The notes below the pieces were generated by a model. The model was not told the DNA's origin. It worked only from the letters and a program-made list of their open reading frames with translations, and did no database searches. A DNA stretch of 64,000 nucleotides, taken from the NCBI GenBank assembly GCA_963755335.1, contig CAVWJW010000008.1, positions 992,001-1,056,000 on the forward strand, in the 5' to 3' direction. A program made the position numbers and the translations under genes. Source of the DNA: UBA10649 sp963755335 (lineage in GTDB: Bacteria > Actinomycetota > Actinomycetes > S36-B12). This document shows, one piece after another, positions 34,747 through 45,130 of this stretch (positions are counted from its first letter, which is position 1; every line of letters starts with the position of its first letter).

Positions 34747-36015
34747 ATGGACAGCACGCCCTTCTGGGGTCCGGACTTCGACGAGTTGACTGCCGAGGAC
34801 CCTGAGATCGCGTCGATCGTCCTCGATGAGCTCGAGCGGCTCCGCAGCGGAATCCAGCTCATCGCCAGCGAGAACTTCACGTCGCCGGCTGTGCTCGCGG
34901 CACTCGGCTCGACGCTCAGCAACAAGTACGCCGAGGGATACCCCGGCAAGCGCTACTACGGCGGCTGTGCCGACGTCGACCGTGCGGAGCTCATCGGTAT
35001 CGAGCGGGCCAAGGCGCTGTTCGGCGCAGAGCACGCGAACCTGCAGCCGCACAGCGGAGCAAGCGCCAACATCGCGGCCTACGGTGCCTTCGTGAAGCCG
35101 GGGGAGACCGTGCTGGCCATGAGCCTTCCGCACGGCGGCCATCTGACCCACGGCTCGAAGGTCAACTTCTCCGGCAAGTGGTTCGACATCGTGTCGTACG
35201 GAGTGCGACAGGACACCGAGCTCATCGACTACGACGAGGTCCGGGCCCTTGCTCTCGAGCACCGGCCGAAGATGATCATCGCCGGCGCAACCGCCTACCC
35301 CCGGCTGATCGACTTCGCCACATTCCGCTCGATCGCGGACGAGGTGGGCGCCATTCTCATGGTCGATGCGGCTCACTTCATCGGTCTTGTGGCCGGCAAG
35401 GCCATCCCGAGTCCGGTGCCCTACGCCGATGTCGTCACGTTCACCACGCACAAGGTCCTGCGCGGCCCGCGGGGCGGCATGATCGTCTGCAAGGCCGAGC
35501 ACGCGGCCGCCATCGACAAGGCCGTCTTCCCGATGATGCAGGGCGGACCCCTCATGCACGGCGTCGCCGCCAAGGCCGTCGCCCTCAAGGAGGCGGCGAC
35601 CCCCGAGTACCAGGCATACGCGAAGCAGGTGGTCGCCAATGCCCAGGCCCTCTCCGCCGGCCTCGAGTCCCATGGCATGCGCCCGGTCAGCGGCGGGACC
35701 GACACCCACCTGGCCCTCATCGACATCCAGGCCCTCGACGTGACCGGCGACATCGCTGAGGCGCGCTGTGACGCTGCGCGCGTCACCCTCAACAAGAACG
35801 CGATCCCGTACGATCCGCAGCCTCCGTCGAAGGGATCCGGGATCCGGGTCGGCACGCCGGCTGTGACGACGCAGGGGATGACCGAACCCGACATGGCTGT
35901 CATCGCCGAGGTCATCGGCCGCGCCGTGCGCGACGAGCACGGCAAGGAGACCGACGAGCTCGTCGGCATGGTCCACGACCTTGTCACTCGACACCCGGCG
36001 TACCCGCGAGGCTGA
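34747..36015 (+). CDS. glyA: Serine hydroxymethyltransferase
   Basis: 422 residues. It interconverts serine and glycine, loading tetrahydrofolate. Seen: LIASENFTSPAVL, EGYPGKRYYGG, the PLP lysine K236 in TFTTHKVLRGPRGG. I choose ATG 34747 with GGGAGACGC upstream over codons further 5'. A glyA in this position, between tsaC and wecA, is not in the mycobacterial order but is common in other actinobacteria. The frame is intact; wecA starts three bases after the stop. Confidence 0.96.
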   Translation: MDSTPFWGPDFDELTAEDPEIASIVLDELERLRSGIQLIASENFTSPAVLAALGSTLSNKYAEGYPGKRYYGGCADVDRAELIGIERAKALFGAEHANLQPHSGASANIAAYGAFVKPGETVLAMSLPHGGHLTHGSKVNFSGKWFDIVSYGVRQDTELIDYDEVRALALEHRPKMIIAGATAYPRLIDFATFRSIADEVGAILMVDAAHFIGLVAGKAIPSPVPYADVVTFTTHKVLRGPRGGMIVCKAEHAAAIDKAVFPMMQGGPLMHGVAAKAVALKEAATPEYQAYAKQVVANAQALSAGLESHGMRPVSGGTDTHLALIDIQALDVTGDIAEARCDAARVTLNKNAIPYDPQPPSKGSGIRVGTPAVTTQGMTEPDMAVIAEVIGRAVRDEHGKETDELVGMVHDLVTRHPAYPRG

Positions 36016-36017
36016 CC

Positions 36018-37145
36018 TTGCGCGAATACCTGCTGTGCCTGCTGGCCGCCGCGGCGGTCACGTACCTGCTGACCCCTCCGGTCCGGGCGCTGGCACTGAG
36101 GATCCACGCGATGGCGCAGGTGCGCGATCGCGACGTCCACGCCCAGCCGACCGCCCGGCTCGGCGGCCTGGCCATGGTGGGCGGACTGCTCGCCGGCATC
36201 CTGCTGGCCAGCAAGCTGCCGATGATGCGGGCCGTCTTCGACGACAGCAACTCGGCGATCGCCCTGCTGTCCGGGGTGGCGATCATCGTCGCCCTCGGGG
36301 TCGTCGACGACAAGTGGGGCCTTGACGCACCGACCAAGCTCGCCGGTCAGGTCCTTGCCGCCGGCGTGATGGCGTTCCAGGGAATCGCGATCATCTGGCT
36401 GCCGATCGGCGGCACCTTCGTGCTCGACCCGATCACGAGCGTCCTGTTCACCGTCATCATCGTCCTGATCAGCATCAACGCCATCAACTTCATCGACGGC
36501 CTGGACGGGCTGGCCGCCGGAATCGTCGCCGTCGCGGCAGGCGGCTTCTTCGCCTATTCGTACCTGCTGTCCTTCGAGCTGGGTTTCGAGCGGGCCACGC
36601 TCGCTGCCCTCGTTTCGATGCTGCTGGTGGGCATGTGCCTGGGCTTCCTGCCGCACAACTTCTATCCGGCGCGCATCTTCATGGGCGACACCGGCTCGAT
36701 GACCCTTGGCCTGCTGCTGGCGGTCGGCACGATCACGCTCTCGGGCCAGGTGGATCCCAGCGCCGTTGCGGGCGGGACCCTGCTGCCCACGCTGCTGCCG
36801 ATCCTGCTGCCCATCGCCGTGATGGCCGTTCCCCTCATCGACCTTCTGCTCGCCGTGATCCGTCGCACCCGCGCCGGTCGCAACCCCTTCGCCCCGGACA
36901 AGCAGCACCTGCACCACCGGCTGCTGGAGATGGGTCACTCGCAGATGCGGGCGGTCATCCTCATGTACGCGTGGACCGCCCTCGTGGCCGGCACCGCGGT
37001 GGCCATGGCGTTCGTGCCGCTCGGCTACGCGGTCGTGGGCTTCTTCATGGGGCTCGGGCTCCTTGTCCTCGCCGTTCGCAGCCCCGGCAAGCAGCAGGCG
37101 TCCAACGTCCATTCCCTGAACACGGGCACTGGCACCGCAGGCTGA
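36018..37145 (+). CDS. wecA: Undecaprenyl-phosphate GlcNAc-1-phosphate transferase (WecA/TagO type)
   Basis: 375 residues, about ten or eleven membrane helices. It starts lipid-linked glycan assembly (in mycobacteria, arabinogalactan linker; elsewhere teichoic acid or other surface polymers) by moving GlcNAc-1-P onto the polyprenyl carrier. Diagnostic motifs: LGVVDDKWG, INFIDGLDGLAAG, RIFMGDTGS and the C-terminal KQHLHHRLLEMGHS. The start is TTG 36018, three bases past the glyA stop. It is the last gene before the ATP synthase operon, as in mycobacteria. Confidence 0.93.
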   Translation: MREYLLCLLAAAAVTYLLTPPVRALALRIHAMAQVRDRDVHAQPTARLGGLAMVGGLLAGILLASKLPMMRAVFDDSNSAIALLSGVAIIVALGVVDDKWGLDAPTKLAGQVLAAGVMAFQGIAIIWLPIGGTFVLDPITSVLFTVIIVLISINAINFIDGLDGLAAGIVAVAAGGFFAYSYLLSFELGFERATLAALVSMLLVGMCLGFLPHNFYPARIFMGDTGSMTLGLLLAVGTITLSGQVDPSAVAGGTLLPTLLPILLPIAVMAVPLIDLLLAVIRRTRAGRNPFAPDKQHLHHRLLEMGHSQMRAVILMYAWTALVAGTAVAMAFVPLGYAVVGFFMGLGLLVLAVRSPGKQQASNVHSLNTGTGTAG

Positions 37146-37146
37146 C

Positions 37147-37160
37147 TGCCCGGCCGGGCA
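37147..37160. terminator. 14-bp palindrome after wecA
   Basis: TGCCCGGCCGGGCA, perfectly self-complementary, directly after the wecA stop (37143-37145). It is a short hairpin without a T-run; it could end the wecA transcript before the atp promoter. Confidence 0.4.
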
Positions 37161-37230
37161 ACCGCTTGCAGTGAGCAATCACACCCCGCGGCGGTGCCCT
37201 CCTTCTTTGGGGTCCATTGGACGCGTGCGA

Positions 37231-37236
37231 TAGCGT
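37231..37236 (+). promoter_or_regulatory. -10 box TAGCGT at the head of the ATP synthase operon
   Basis: TAGCGT ends six bases before GTG 37243, suggesting a leaderless operon start. It lies inside a 6-bp inverted repeat GGACGC/GCGTCC (37219-37224 and 37233-37238). Confidence 0.5.
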
Positions 37237-37242
37237 CCGTGC

Positions 37243-37647
37243 GTGCCCTCCGTCGACTCCCTCGTGCTGCGCCGGGCCAGCATCCTGACTACGGGAGTCG
37301 GCATCATCTGCACGGTCATCGGGGCGCTGATGTTCGGCAGCAAAGGGCTGCTGGCCGGGATCCTCGGAACGGTGATCGCTGTCGCCTTCTTCGCGACGGG
37401 CCAGTACATCGTCGGCAGGGTGCTGCGCACCAGCCCGGAGACCGCGATGATGACCGCGCTCGTCGTGTACCTCGGTCAGATCCTCGTCCTGTTCGTCATC
37501 CTTCTGCTCCTCCAGGACGCGACGTTCTTCGCGCCGAAGGTATTCGCCTCCACGATCATTGCGTGCACCCTCGCCTGGATTTTCACCGCGGCCTTCACGT
37601 CGTGGAATACGAAGGTCCTCTACGTCGATCAGGAGGGGCCGAAGTGA
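37243..37647 (+). CDS. AtpI-like membrane protein
   Basis: 134 residues with four hydrophobic segments (GVGIICTVIGALMFG, GTVIAVAFFATGQYIVG, VYLGQILVLFVILLLL, IACTLAWIFTAAFTSW). It occupies the position of the AtpI-type gene between wecA and atpB in mycobacteria. AtpI proteins help assemble the c-ring; that role is inferred from position and topology. GTG 37243 is supported by the leaderless -10 box. The stop overlaps the next gene by GTGA. Confidence 0.75.
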   Translation: MPSVDSLVLRRASILTTGVGIICTVIGALMFGSKGLLAGILGTVIAVAFFATGQYIVGRVLRTSPETAMMTALVVYLGQILVLFVILLLLQDATFFAPKVFASTIIACTLAWIFTAAFTSWNTKVLYVDQEGPK

Positions 37648-37952
37648 GCGCCCCCGGAGGTTCGTGGAGCCCCTATGGCTGGTACCGTTCGGGCGCGCCG
37701 AAACGGACAGTTTCGATGGACGATGCCCGGAGGATGTCCAGTTCGGCGTGGGCCAATAGCAGTCGGCTGATGTCGGGACTGATTCTCTATACCGGTCTCG
37801 GATGGCTGCTGTCCCGGTGGTTCGGCCACCAGGACGTGCTGATGGCCGTTGGGGCGATCGTTGGTCTGGCCCTGTCGTACTACCTGCTGTTCAAGAGCCT
37901 CGCTCATGAGACTCGTGAGGATCAGGCACGGCACGATCGGGACTCGGAATGA
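37644..37952 (+). CDS. AtpZ/AtpI-family small membrane protein
   Basis: 102 residues. A polar N-terminal third (SPYGWYRSGAPKRTVS, MDDARRM) precedes two membrane helices (SGLILYTGLGWLLSRWFG and LMAVGAIVGLALSYYLLF), the two-helix hairpin of AtpZ-type subunits. The start GTG 37644 overlaps the preceding stop. atpB begins 42 bases later. Together with the preceding gene it gives the operon two accessory membrane proteins, probably for assembly of the Fo part. Confidence 0.72.
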   Translation: MSAPGGSWSPYGWYRSGAPKRTVSMDDARRMSSSAWANSSRLMSGLILYTGLGWLLSRWFGHQDVLMAVGAIVGLALSYYLLFKSLAHETREDQARHDRDSE

Positions 37953-37994
37953 CGACATGCGTGAGCAGTGCAGTGAGCGGCTTGGAGGAGCCCG

Positions 37995-38819
37995 GTGTTA
38001 GCTGAAGCAGTGGTCGCATCCGGTTTGGACTGCCACCTCATGTCGGGGTGCGGGTTCCCCGCACCCGGCGCCGAGATCTTCCAGTTCGATGCCGTCTTCA
38101 CGTTCACCATCGGCAGCCTCGAGTTCCACATCACCAAGATCACGATCCTGCTCTTCATCTGCGTCTTCCTGATCCTCGGCTTCTTCATCTACGCCTTCCG
38201 CAAGCCGAAGCTGGTTCCTCGCGGTGCACAGAACGTCGGCGAGATGGGCTACCTGTTCATCCGCGACGGCATCGCGCGCGAGACCATCGGCAAGGACGGC
38301 GACCGGTTCGTCCCGTTCCTGTTCTCGTTCTTCTTCCTGGTGTGGCTCTGCAACTTCATGGGCATCGTTCCCTTCGCCCAGATACCCGTCACGTCCGCCT
38401 TCGCCATTCCCGTGGCCTTCGCCGTGATCGTCTACATCACCTGGGTGCCGCTGGGCATCTACTCGCAGGGCTTCGGCGGCTTCTTCAAGAACCTGATGTT
38501 CCCGCCGGGTGTGCCGAAGGCGATGTACGTCCTTCTCGCGCCCTTGGAACTCCTCTCGAACCTCATCGTCCGCCCGGCGACGCACGCCATCCGTCTTTTC
38601 GCGAACATGTTCGCGGGCCACCTGCTCATCGCGACGTTCAGTGTTGCGGCCTTCTACCTCCTAAGCGCCAGTCTCGTCGGCATCATCGGTTCGGTCGCGT
38701 CGTTCATCGTCGCGATTGCCCTGACGGCCTTCGAGGCCCTGATCCAGGCGCTGCAGGCCTACATCTTCACGCTCCTGGCCGCCGTCTACATCAGTGGGGC
38801 ACTGCACGCGGAGCACTGA
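37995..38819 (+). CDS. atpB: ATP synthase subunit a
   Basis: 274 residues, six or so helices. It forms the proton half-channels against the c-ring. The essential Arg lies in THAIRLFANMFAGHLL. Seen also: FLFSFFFLVWLCNFMGIVP and the C-terminal FEALIQALQAYIFTLLAAVYI. The start is GTG 37995 with the ribosome site GGAGGAG. The frame is intact. Confidence 0.96.
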   Translation: MLAEAVVASGLDCHLMSGCGFPAPGAEIFQFDAVFTFTIGSLEFHITKITILLFICVFLILGFFIYAFRKPKLVPRGAQNVGEMGYLFIRDGIARETIGKDGDRFVPFLFSFFFLVWLCNFMGIVPFAQIPVTSAFAIPVAFAVIVYITWVPLGIYSQGFGGFFKNLMFPPGVPKAMYVLLAPLELLSNLIVRPATHAIRLFANMFAGHLLIATFSVAAFYLLSASLVGIIGSVASFIVAIALTAFEALIQALQAYIFTLLAAVYISGALHAEH

Positions 38820-38917
38820 TAGCAGCACCAGCCCGAAGCCGCTCGACCTATAACTCCATAACCCACAGACCCCAGACCGGCGGAACGACCGTCGGCCAGG
38901 AAAGTAAAGGAATCGAC

Positions 38918-39145
38918 ATGTCGCTTCTCGCGGAAGTCACCGGCTCGCTCGGCTCGATCGGCTATGGCCTCGCGGCCATCGGCCCCGGTGTCGGTATCGG
39001 CATCATCTTCGGCCAGGGCGTTCAGGCCATCGCCCGTCAGCCCGAGGCCTACGGCGTAATCCGGCAGAACATGATCCTCGGCTTCGCGCTGACCGAGGCG
39101 CTCGCGCTCATCGGCTTCGTCGCCCCCTTCGTCTACGGCAAGTGA
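38918..39145 (+). CDS. atpE: ATP synthase subunit c
   Basis: 75 residues, two helices. The proton-carrying residue is E60 in GFALTEALALIGF; the glycine-rich first helix is GPGVGIGIIFGQGVQ and the loop RQPE is intact. A glutamate without the extra Na+ ligands indicates a proton-driven ring. The ribosome site AAAGG precedes ATG 38918. It lies 98 bases after atpB, a gap holding no gene. Confidence 0.97.
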   Translation: MSLLAEVTGSLGSIGYGLAAIGPGVGIGIIFGQGVQAIARQPEAYGVIRQNMILGFALTEALALIGFVAPFVYGK

Positions 39146-39195
39146 CCTGAGCCTTATCGGTTCAGTCCATTGATTGACACGGGAAGGTCACCGTT

Positions 39196-39765
39196 GTGAT
39201 TAACGTTCTTGCCACAGCGAGCACCATGGTCGTCGGCTCGGTCGCTGGAGCCGAGGAGGCTCCATCGGTCCTGGCTGTCCCGATCGATGAGCTGATCATC
39301 GGGATCATCGCCTTCATCATCGTGTTCGGTGGTCTGGCGAAGGTCGCCCTGCCCGGCATCAAGAAGACGCTCGAGGACCGGACGAACGCCATCGAGGGCG
39401 GCATCGAGCGCTCGGCAGCCGCCGAGGCGGAGGCGCAGGCCCTGCTCGAGCAGTACCGCGAGCAGCTTGCCTCGGCTCGTGAGGAGGCTGCGGCCATCCG
39501 CACTCAGGCGCAGTCCGATCGCGCAGCGATGATCGAGGAGGCCCGCAACGAGGCGCGAACGGCCGCTGCAGCCGTGACCGCGGCGGGAGAGGCCGCGCTT
39601 GCGGCCGACCGTGCTCAGGCGACGTCGCAGCTGACCCGTCAGGTCGGCGAGCTGGCCGTCACTCTCGCCGGCAAGGTCGTCGGGCAGTCGCTCACCGATG
39701 ATGATCGCATCCGGCAGACCGTCGACGAGTTCCTCAACGACCTCGAGCAGCAGGCGGCCAACTGA
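39196..39765 (+). CDS. atpF: ATP synthase subunit b
   Basis: 189 residues. One N-terminal membrane helix (IDELIIGIIAFIIVFGGLA) then a long Ala/Glu/Gln-rich coiled coil, the peripheral stalk. The start is GTG 39196, with AAGG about eight bases upstream. The stop overlaps the start of atpH (TGATG). The frame is intact. Confidence 0.95.
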   Translation: MINVLATASTMVVGSVAGAEEAPSVLAVPIDELIIGIIAFIIVFGGLAKVALPGIKKTLEDRTNAIEGGIERSAAAEAEAQALLEQYREQLASAREEAAAIRTQAQSDRAAMIEEARNEARTAAAAVTAAGEAALAADRAQATSQLTRQVGELAVTLAGKVVGQSLTDDDRIRQTVDEFLNDLEQQAAN

Positions 39766-40574
39766 TGATCGGATCCAGCCGCGAGAGCCTCGCTGCCTGC
39801 CAGGAGGGCCTCGACGCCCGCCGGCAGGACGCGGATTTCGCGCAGTTGTCCGGCGAGCTGTTCGCCGTAGCCGCGCTGCTCGACAACGAGACACCGCTGC
39901 GCACGACGCTCGCCGACCCCGGTCAGCCGGGATCGAGTCGCGAGGGCCTCGTGCGGCAGATCTTCGGCGATCGGCTGAGCGCCCTGGCCGTCGACGTGCT
40001 GCTGATGGTCATCGGGCGTCGGTGGTCCTCCGACGCCGACATGCTGTCGGCGATCGAGCAGCTGGCGGATCAGGCGGCCTTCACGGTCGCCGAGGCCGAC
40101 GGCTCCCTGGATGCGACCGAGGAGGAGCTGTTCCGCTTCGGTCGTGCGCTGGACGCGTCGTCGGCGCTGCAGATGGCGCTCACCGATCCCGCGCAGAGCG
40201 CGGCTACGAAGGCCGCCATCGTCCGCGACCTTCTTGCGGGCCGGTCAACGGCCGCCACCGATCAGGTCCTGCAGTACGCCGTGGGCCACCTCCATGGCCG
40301 GCGCATCGACGCGGCGGTCGACGACCTGTGTCACCTGGCGGCGAAGCAGCGCGAGCGCGTTGTCGCCGAGGTGCGAGTGGCTGCGCCGCTCGACGAGTCG
40401 CAGGAACGGCGACTTGCCGACGTGCTGTCACGCCTCAAGGGCCGCACCGTTCGGCTCAACGTCGCGGTGGATCCGTCCGTGCTCGGTGGAGTCCACGTCA
40501 TGATCGGCGACGAGGTCATCGACGGAACCGTGGCCTCACGCATGGAACAGGCCAGGCGAGCCATCCTCGGCTAG
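39765..40574 (+). CDS. atpH: ATP synthase subunit delta
   Basis: 269 residues, longer than the E. coli delta (about 177) as usual in actinobacteria, but without the b-like N-terminal fusion of mycobacteria. It caps the F1 head and binds the b stalk. Conserved C-terminal pattern: VRLNVAVDPSVLGGVHVMIGDEVIDGTV. ATG 39765 overlaps the atpF stop. Confidence 0.94.
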   Translation: MIGSSRESLAACQEGLDARRQDADFAQLSGELFAVAALLDNETPLRTTLADPGQPGSSREGLVRQIFGDRLSALAVDVLLMVIGRRWSSDADMLSAIEQLADQAAFTVAEADGSLDATEEELFRFGRALDASSALQMALTDPAQSAATKAAIVRDLLAGRSTAATDQVLQYAVGHLHGRRIDAAVDDLCHLAAKQRERVVAEVRVAAPLDESQERRLADVLSRLKGRTVRLNVAVDPSVLGGVHVMIGDEVIDGTVASRMEQARRAILG

Positions 40575-40665
40575 CCGGGCAGCACCACTCAGCATCTGCA
40601 CCAACGAAGCAGGGAACCGACAGACACCGCCCGCGGACGCGGGCCGAGAAAGAGAGCAGGACACC

Positions 40666-42300
40666 ATGACGGAGCTCACGATCCGGCCGGAAGAGATCCG
40701 GGATGCGATCGAGCGGAACGTTGCGGCGTACTCGCCCGGCACCGCCCGCGAAGAGGTTGGCCGCGTCATGGAGACCGGCGACGGCATTGCCCGCGTCGAA
40801 GGCCTCCACTCTGCGATGACCAACGAGCTGCTCGAGTTCGAGGGCGGCCTCATGGGCCTGGCCCTCAACCTCGACGTGCGCGAGATCGGCGTCGTCCTGC
40901 TGGGCGACGGTTCGGCCATCGAGGAGGGTCAGCCCGTGCGGCGCACAGGCGAGGTCCTGTCCGTGCCTGTCGGTGATGCCTTCCTCGGTCGCGTGGTCGA
41001 CCCGCTGGGCAATCCGATCGACGGTCTGGGCCCGATCGAGGCCGAGGCGCGTCGCGCCCTCGAGGTGCAGGCGCCCACGGTCGTGCAGCGCCAGCCCGTC
41101 AAGGAGGCCATGCAGACCGGCATCAAGGCCATCGACGCCATGACGGCCATCGGCCGCGGCCAGCGTCAGCTGATCATCGGCGACCGCCAGACCGGCAAGA
41201 CCGCCGTCTGCCTCGACACCATCTTGAACCAGCGTGAGAACTGGCAGACCGGCGATCCGAACAAGCAGGTCCGCTGCATCTACGTCGCCATCGGCCAGAA
41301 GGGCTCCACGATCGCCGCTGTCAAGGGCGCCCTCGAGGAGTACGGCGCGCTGGAGTACACGACGATCGTCGCCGCACCGGCATCCGACCCGGCCGGCTTC
41401 AAGTACCTGGCTCCGTACACCGGCTCGGCCATCGGCCAGCACTGGATGTACCAGGGCAAGCACGTTCTCATCGTGTTCGACGACCTGTCCAAGCAGGCCG
41501 AGGCCTACCGCGCCGTGTCGCTGCTCCTGCGCCGCCCGCCGGGCCGCGAGGCGTACCCCGGTGACGTCTTCTACTTGCACAGCCGCCTGCTCGAGCGCTG
41601 CGCGAAGCTTTCCGACGAGCTCGGCGCCGGCTCGATGACCGGCCTGCCGATCATCGAGACCAAGGCGAATGACGTCTCGGCGTACATCCCGACCAACGTC
41701 ATCTCCATCACCGACGGGCAGTGCTTCCTCGAGTCCGACCTGTTCAACTCGGGCGTCCGGCCGGCCATCAACGTCGGCATCTCGGTGTCCCGCGTCGGCG
41801 GCTCGGCGCAGCCCAAGGCCATGCGCAAGGTCGCAGGCCGACTTCGCCTCAACCTCGCCCAGTTCCGTGAGCTCGAGGCGTTCGCCGCCTTCGGCTCGGA
41901 CCTCGACGCAGCGTCGAAGGCGCAGCTCGAGCGCGGTGCACGGCTGGTCGAGCTGCTGAAGCAGCCGCAGTACAAGCCGCAGGCGATGGAGCGCGAGGTC
42001 GTGTCCGTGTGGTCCGGCACCACCGGGCAGCTCGACGACGTTCCCGTCGAGGACATCCGTCGCTTCGACGCCGAGTTCCTCGACTACCTCGATCGCGCCA
42101 AGCCCGAGGTGTTCGACGCCATTCGGACGACAACCGACCTGTCCGACGACACCGTCTCGGTTCTCGAAGGAGCCATCGGAGAGTTCAAGCGCCAGTTCAC
42201 GACGACTGCCGGCCACCTGCTGGTGAACGACGAGCCGGTCGCCGCAGTGTCGGACGACCAGATCGATCACACGCAGATCAAGCGGGCGGTTCGGGGCTAA
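40666..42300 (+). CDS. atpA: ATP synthase subunit alpha
   Basis: 544 residues. The non-catalytic nucleotide-binding subunit of F1. Seen: P-loop GDRQTGKT, AMEREVVSVWSGTTG, and SVSRVGGSAQPKAMRKVAG. The C-terminal tail is about 30 residues longer than in E. coli. ATG 40666 follows GAGAGCAGGACACC. The frame is intact. Confidence 0.97.
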   Translation: MTELTIRPEEIRDAIERNVAAYSPGTAREEVGRVMETGDGIARVEGLHSAMTNELLEFEGGLMGLALNLDVREIGVVLLGDGSAIEEGQPVRRTGEVLSVPVGDAFLGRVVDPLGNPIDGLGPIEAEARRALEVQAPTVVQRQPVKEAMQTGIKAIDAMTAIGRGQRQLIIGDRQTGKTAVCLDTILNQRENWQTGDPNKQVRCIYVAIGQKGSTIAAVKGALEEYGALEYTTIVAAPASDPAGFKYLAPYTGSAIGQHWMYQGKHVLIVFDDLSKQAEAYRAVSLLLRRPPGREAYPGDVFYLHSRLLERCAKLSDELGAGSMTGLPIIETKANDVSAYIPTNVISITDGQCFLESDLFNSGVRPAINVGISVSRVGGSAQPKAMRKVAGRLRLNLAQFRELEAFAAFGSDLDAASKAQLERGARLVELLKQPQYKPQAMEREVVSVWSGTTGQLDDVPVEDIRRFDAEFLDYLDRAKPEVFDAIRTTTDLSDDTVSVLEGAIGEFKRQFTTTAGHLLVNDEPVAAVSDDQIDHTQIKRAVRG

Positions 42301-42305
42301 CTGCT

Positions 42306-43214
42306 ATGGGTGCACAACTGAGGGTCTACCGGCGGCGGATCAAGTCCGTCCAGTCGACCAAGAAGATCACGAAGGCGATGGAGCTCATCGCCTCCTCGCG
42401 CATCGTGAAGGCGCAGCAGCGCCTTGATGCGTCGCTGCCCTACCTGCGGAACCTGTATGCGGCCATCAGCGCTGCGGCCACCGACGCGTCCGACGTGTCG
42501 AAGCACCCGTTGATGGCCAACGCCGAGAACCGCACGCGGGCGGCCGTGCTCGTCGTGACGGCCGACCGCGGCCTGGCGGGCGCCTACTCGGCGAACGCCA
42601 TCCGCGAGGCGGAGGGACTGGCGACCAACCTGCGCGAGAGCAACATCACGGTGGTGCCGTACGTCGTGGGCCGCAAGGGAGTCGGCTACTACCGCTTCCG
42701 CGATCGCGTCATGGCGGGGGAGTACACCGGCTTCACCGACCAGCCGACCTACGCCGACGCGAAGAGGATCGCCAGCGACCTGTTCGACGCGTTCATGACA
42801 CCGACCGAGGAGGGCGGGGTCGACGAGATCCACCTCGTCTACACGCACTTCATGTCGATGGTCAGCCAGGAGGCACGGATCCGTCGCGTCCTTCCGCTCG
42901 AGGTCGTCGACGAGGTCATCGTCCGCGAGGAGGGTGCGCTTCCCTCCGCGCTCTATGAGTTCGAGCCCGACGCCGAGACCGTCCTCGACGCGCTGCTGCC
43001 GCGGTACATCGAGCACACCGTCTACTCGGCGCTGCTCGAGTCAGCGGCGTCCGAGCACGCCGCACGTCGTCGAGCGATGAAGTCAGCCACCGACAACGCC
43101 GAAGAGATGATCAAGTCCTTGTCTCGTCAGGCCAACCAGGCTCGTCAGTCCGAGATCACCCAGGAAATCAGCGAGATCGTCGGCGGCGCCGACGCATTGT
43201 CAGCCGCAGGCTAG
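42306..43214 (+). CDS. atpG: ATP synthase subunit gamma
   Basis: 302 residues. The rotor shaft: N-terminal helix RRRIKSVQSTKKITKAMELIASS and C-terminal helix NAEEMIKSLSRQANQARQSEITQEI are conserved. ATG 42306 lies five bases after the atpA stop. The frame is intact. Confidence 0.96.
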   Translation: MGAQLRVYRRRIKSVQSTKKITKAMELIASSRIVKAQQRLDASLPYLRNLYAAISAAATDASDVSKHPLMANAENRTRAAVLVVTADRGLAGAYSANAIREAEGLATNLRESNITVVPYVVGRKGVGYYRFRDRVMAGEYTGFTDQPTYADAKRIASDLFDAFMTPTEEGGVDEIHLVYTHFMSMVSQEARIRRVLPLEVVDEVIVREEGALPSALYEFEPDAETVLDALLPRYIEHTVYSALLESAASEHAARRRAMKSATDNAEEMIKSLSRQANQARQSEITQEISEIVGGADALSAAG

Positions 43215-43228
43215 GAGAGGGAACGAAG

Positions 43229-44679
<1,451 letters not shown>

Positions 44680-44685
44680 TCAGGA

Positions 44686-45099
44686 ATGGCTGACGGCGAC
44701 AAGATCCTGAACGTGGCCGTGGTGTCCGCCGAGCGGGCGCTGTGGACGGGCCAGGCCAAGAGCCTCGTGGCGAAGACGCCGGAGGGCGACATCGGGATCC
44801 TTCCCGGTCACGAGCCGGTGCTGGCGCTGCTGGTCGAGAGCCCTCTTCGCATCGAGGAGCTCGATGGATCGAAGCTGCTCATCGCCGTGCACGGCGGATT
44901 CTTCTCGGTCGAGCACGACAACGTGAATGTGATCGCCGAGGTCGCCGAGCTCGCCGAGGACATCGACCTCGAGCGCGCCCAGGCCGCCCTGGCCCGTCTT
45001 CAGGAGGGCGGCATCAGTCCCGAGGAGGGTCCGGCCGTCCGCCGCGCCGAGACGCGGATCCAGGTCGCCGGCGTCGCCAAGGGCATCGTCTCTCGCTAG
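44686..45099 (+). CDS. atpC: ATP synthase subunit epsilon
   Basis: 137 residues. The N-terminal beta-sandwich (LNVAVVSAERALWTGQAKSL, GDIGILPGHEPVLALL) and a helical C-terminal hairpin (DIDLERAQAALARLQ). It is the last gene of the ATP synthase operon; a hairpin at 45111 follows. Confidence 0.95.
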   Translation: MADGDKILNVAVVSAERALWTGQAKSLVAKTPEGDIGILPGHEPVLALLVESPLRIEELDGSKLLIAVHGGFFSVEHDNVNVIAEVAELAEDIDLERAQAALARLQEGGISPEEGPAVRRAETRIQVAGVAKGIVSR

Positions 45100-45110
45100 C
45101 CGCGGTCGGC

Positions 45111-45130
45111 TCGCTGACCTGGGTCAGCGA
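45111..45130. terminator. Hairpin ending the atp operon and cobO
   Basis: TCGCTGACC (45111-45119) and its complement at 45122-45130, nearly a continuous palindrome. The minus-strand cobO stop lies in the right arm, so one element serves both convergent units. Confidence 0.6.

Noticed and set aside
40516..42270. 584-codon antisense ORF over atpA
   Set aside because: Shadow frame; atpA on the plus strand is unambiguous.
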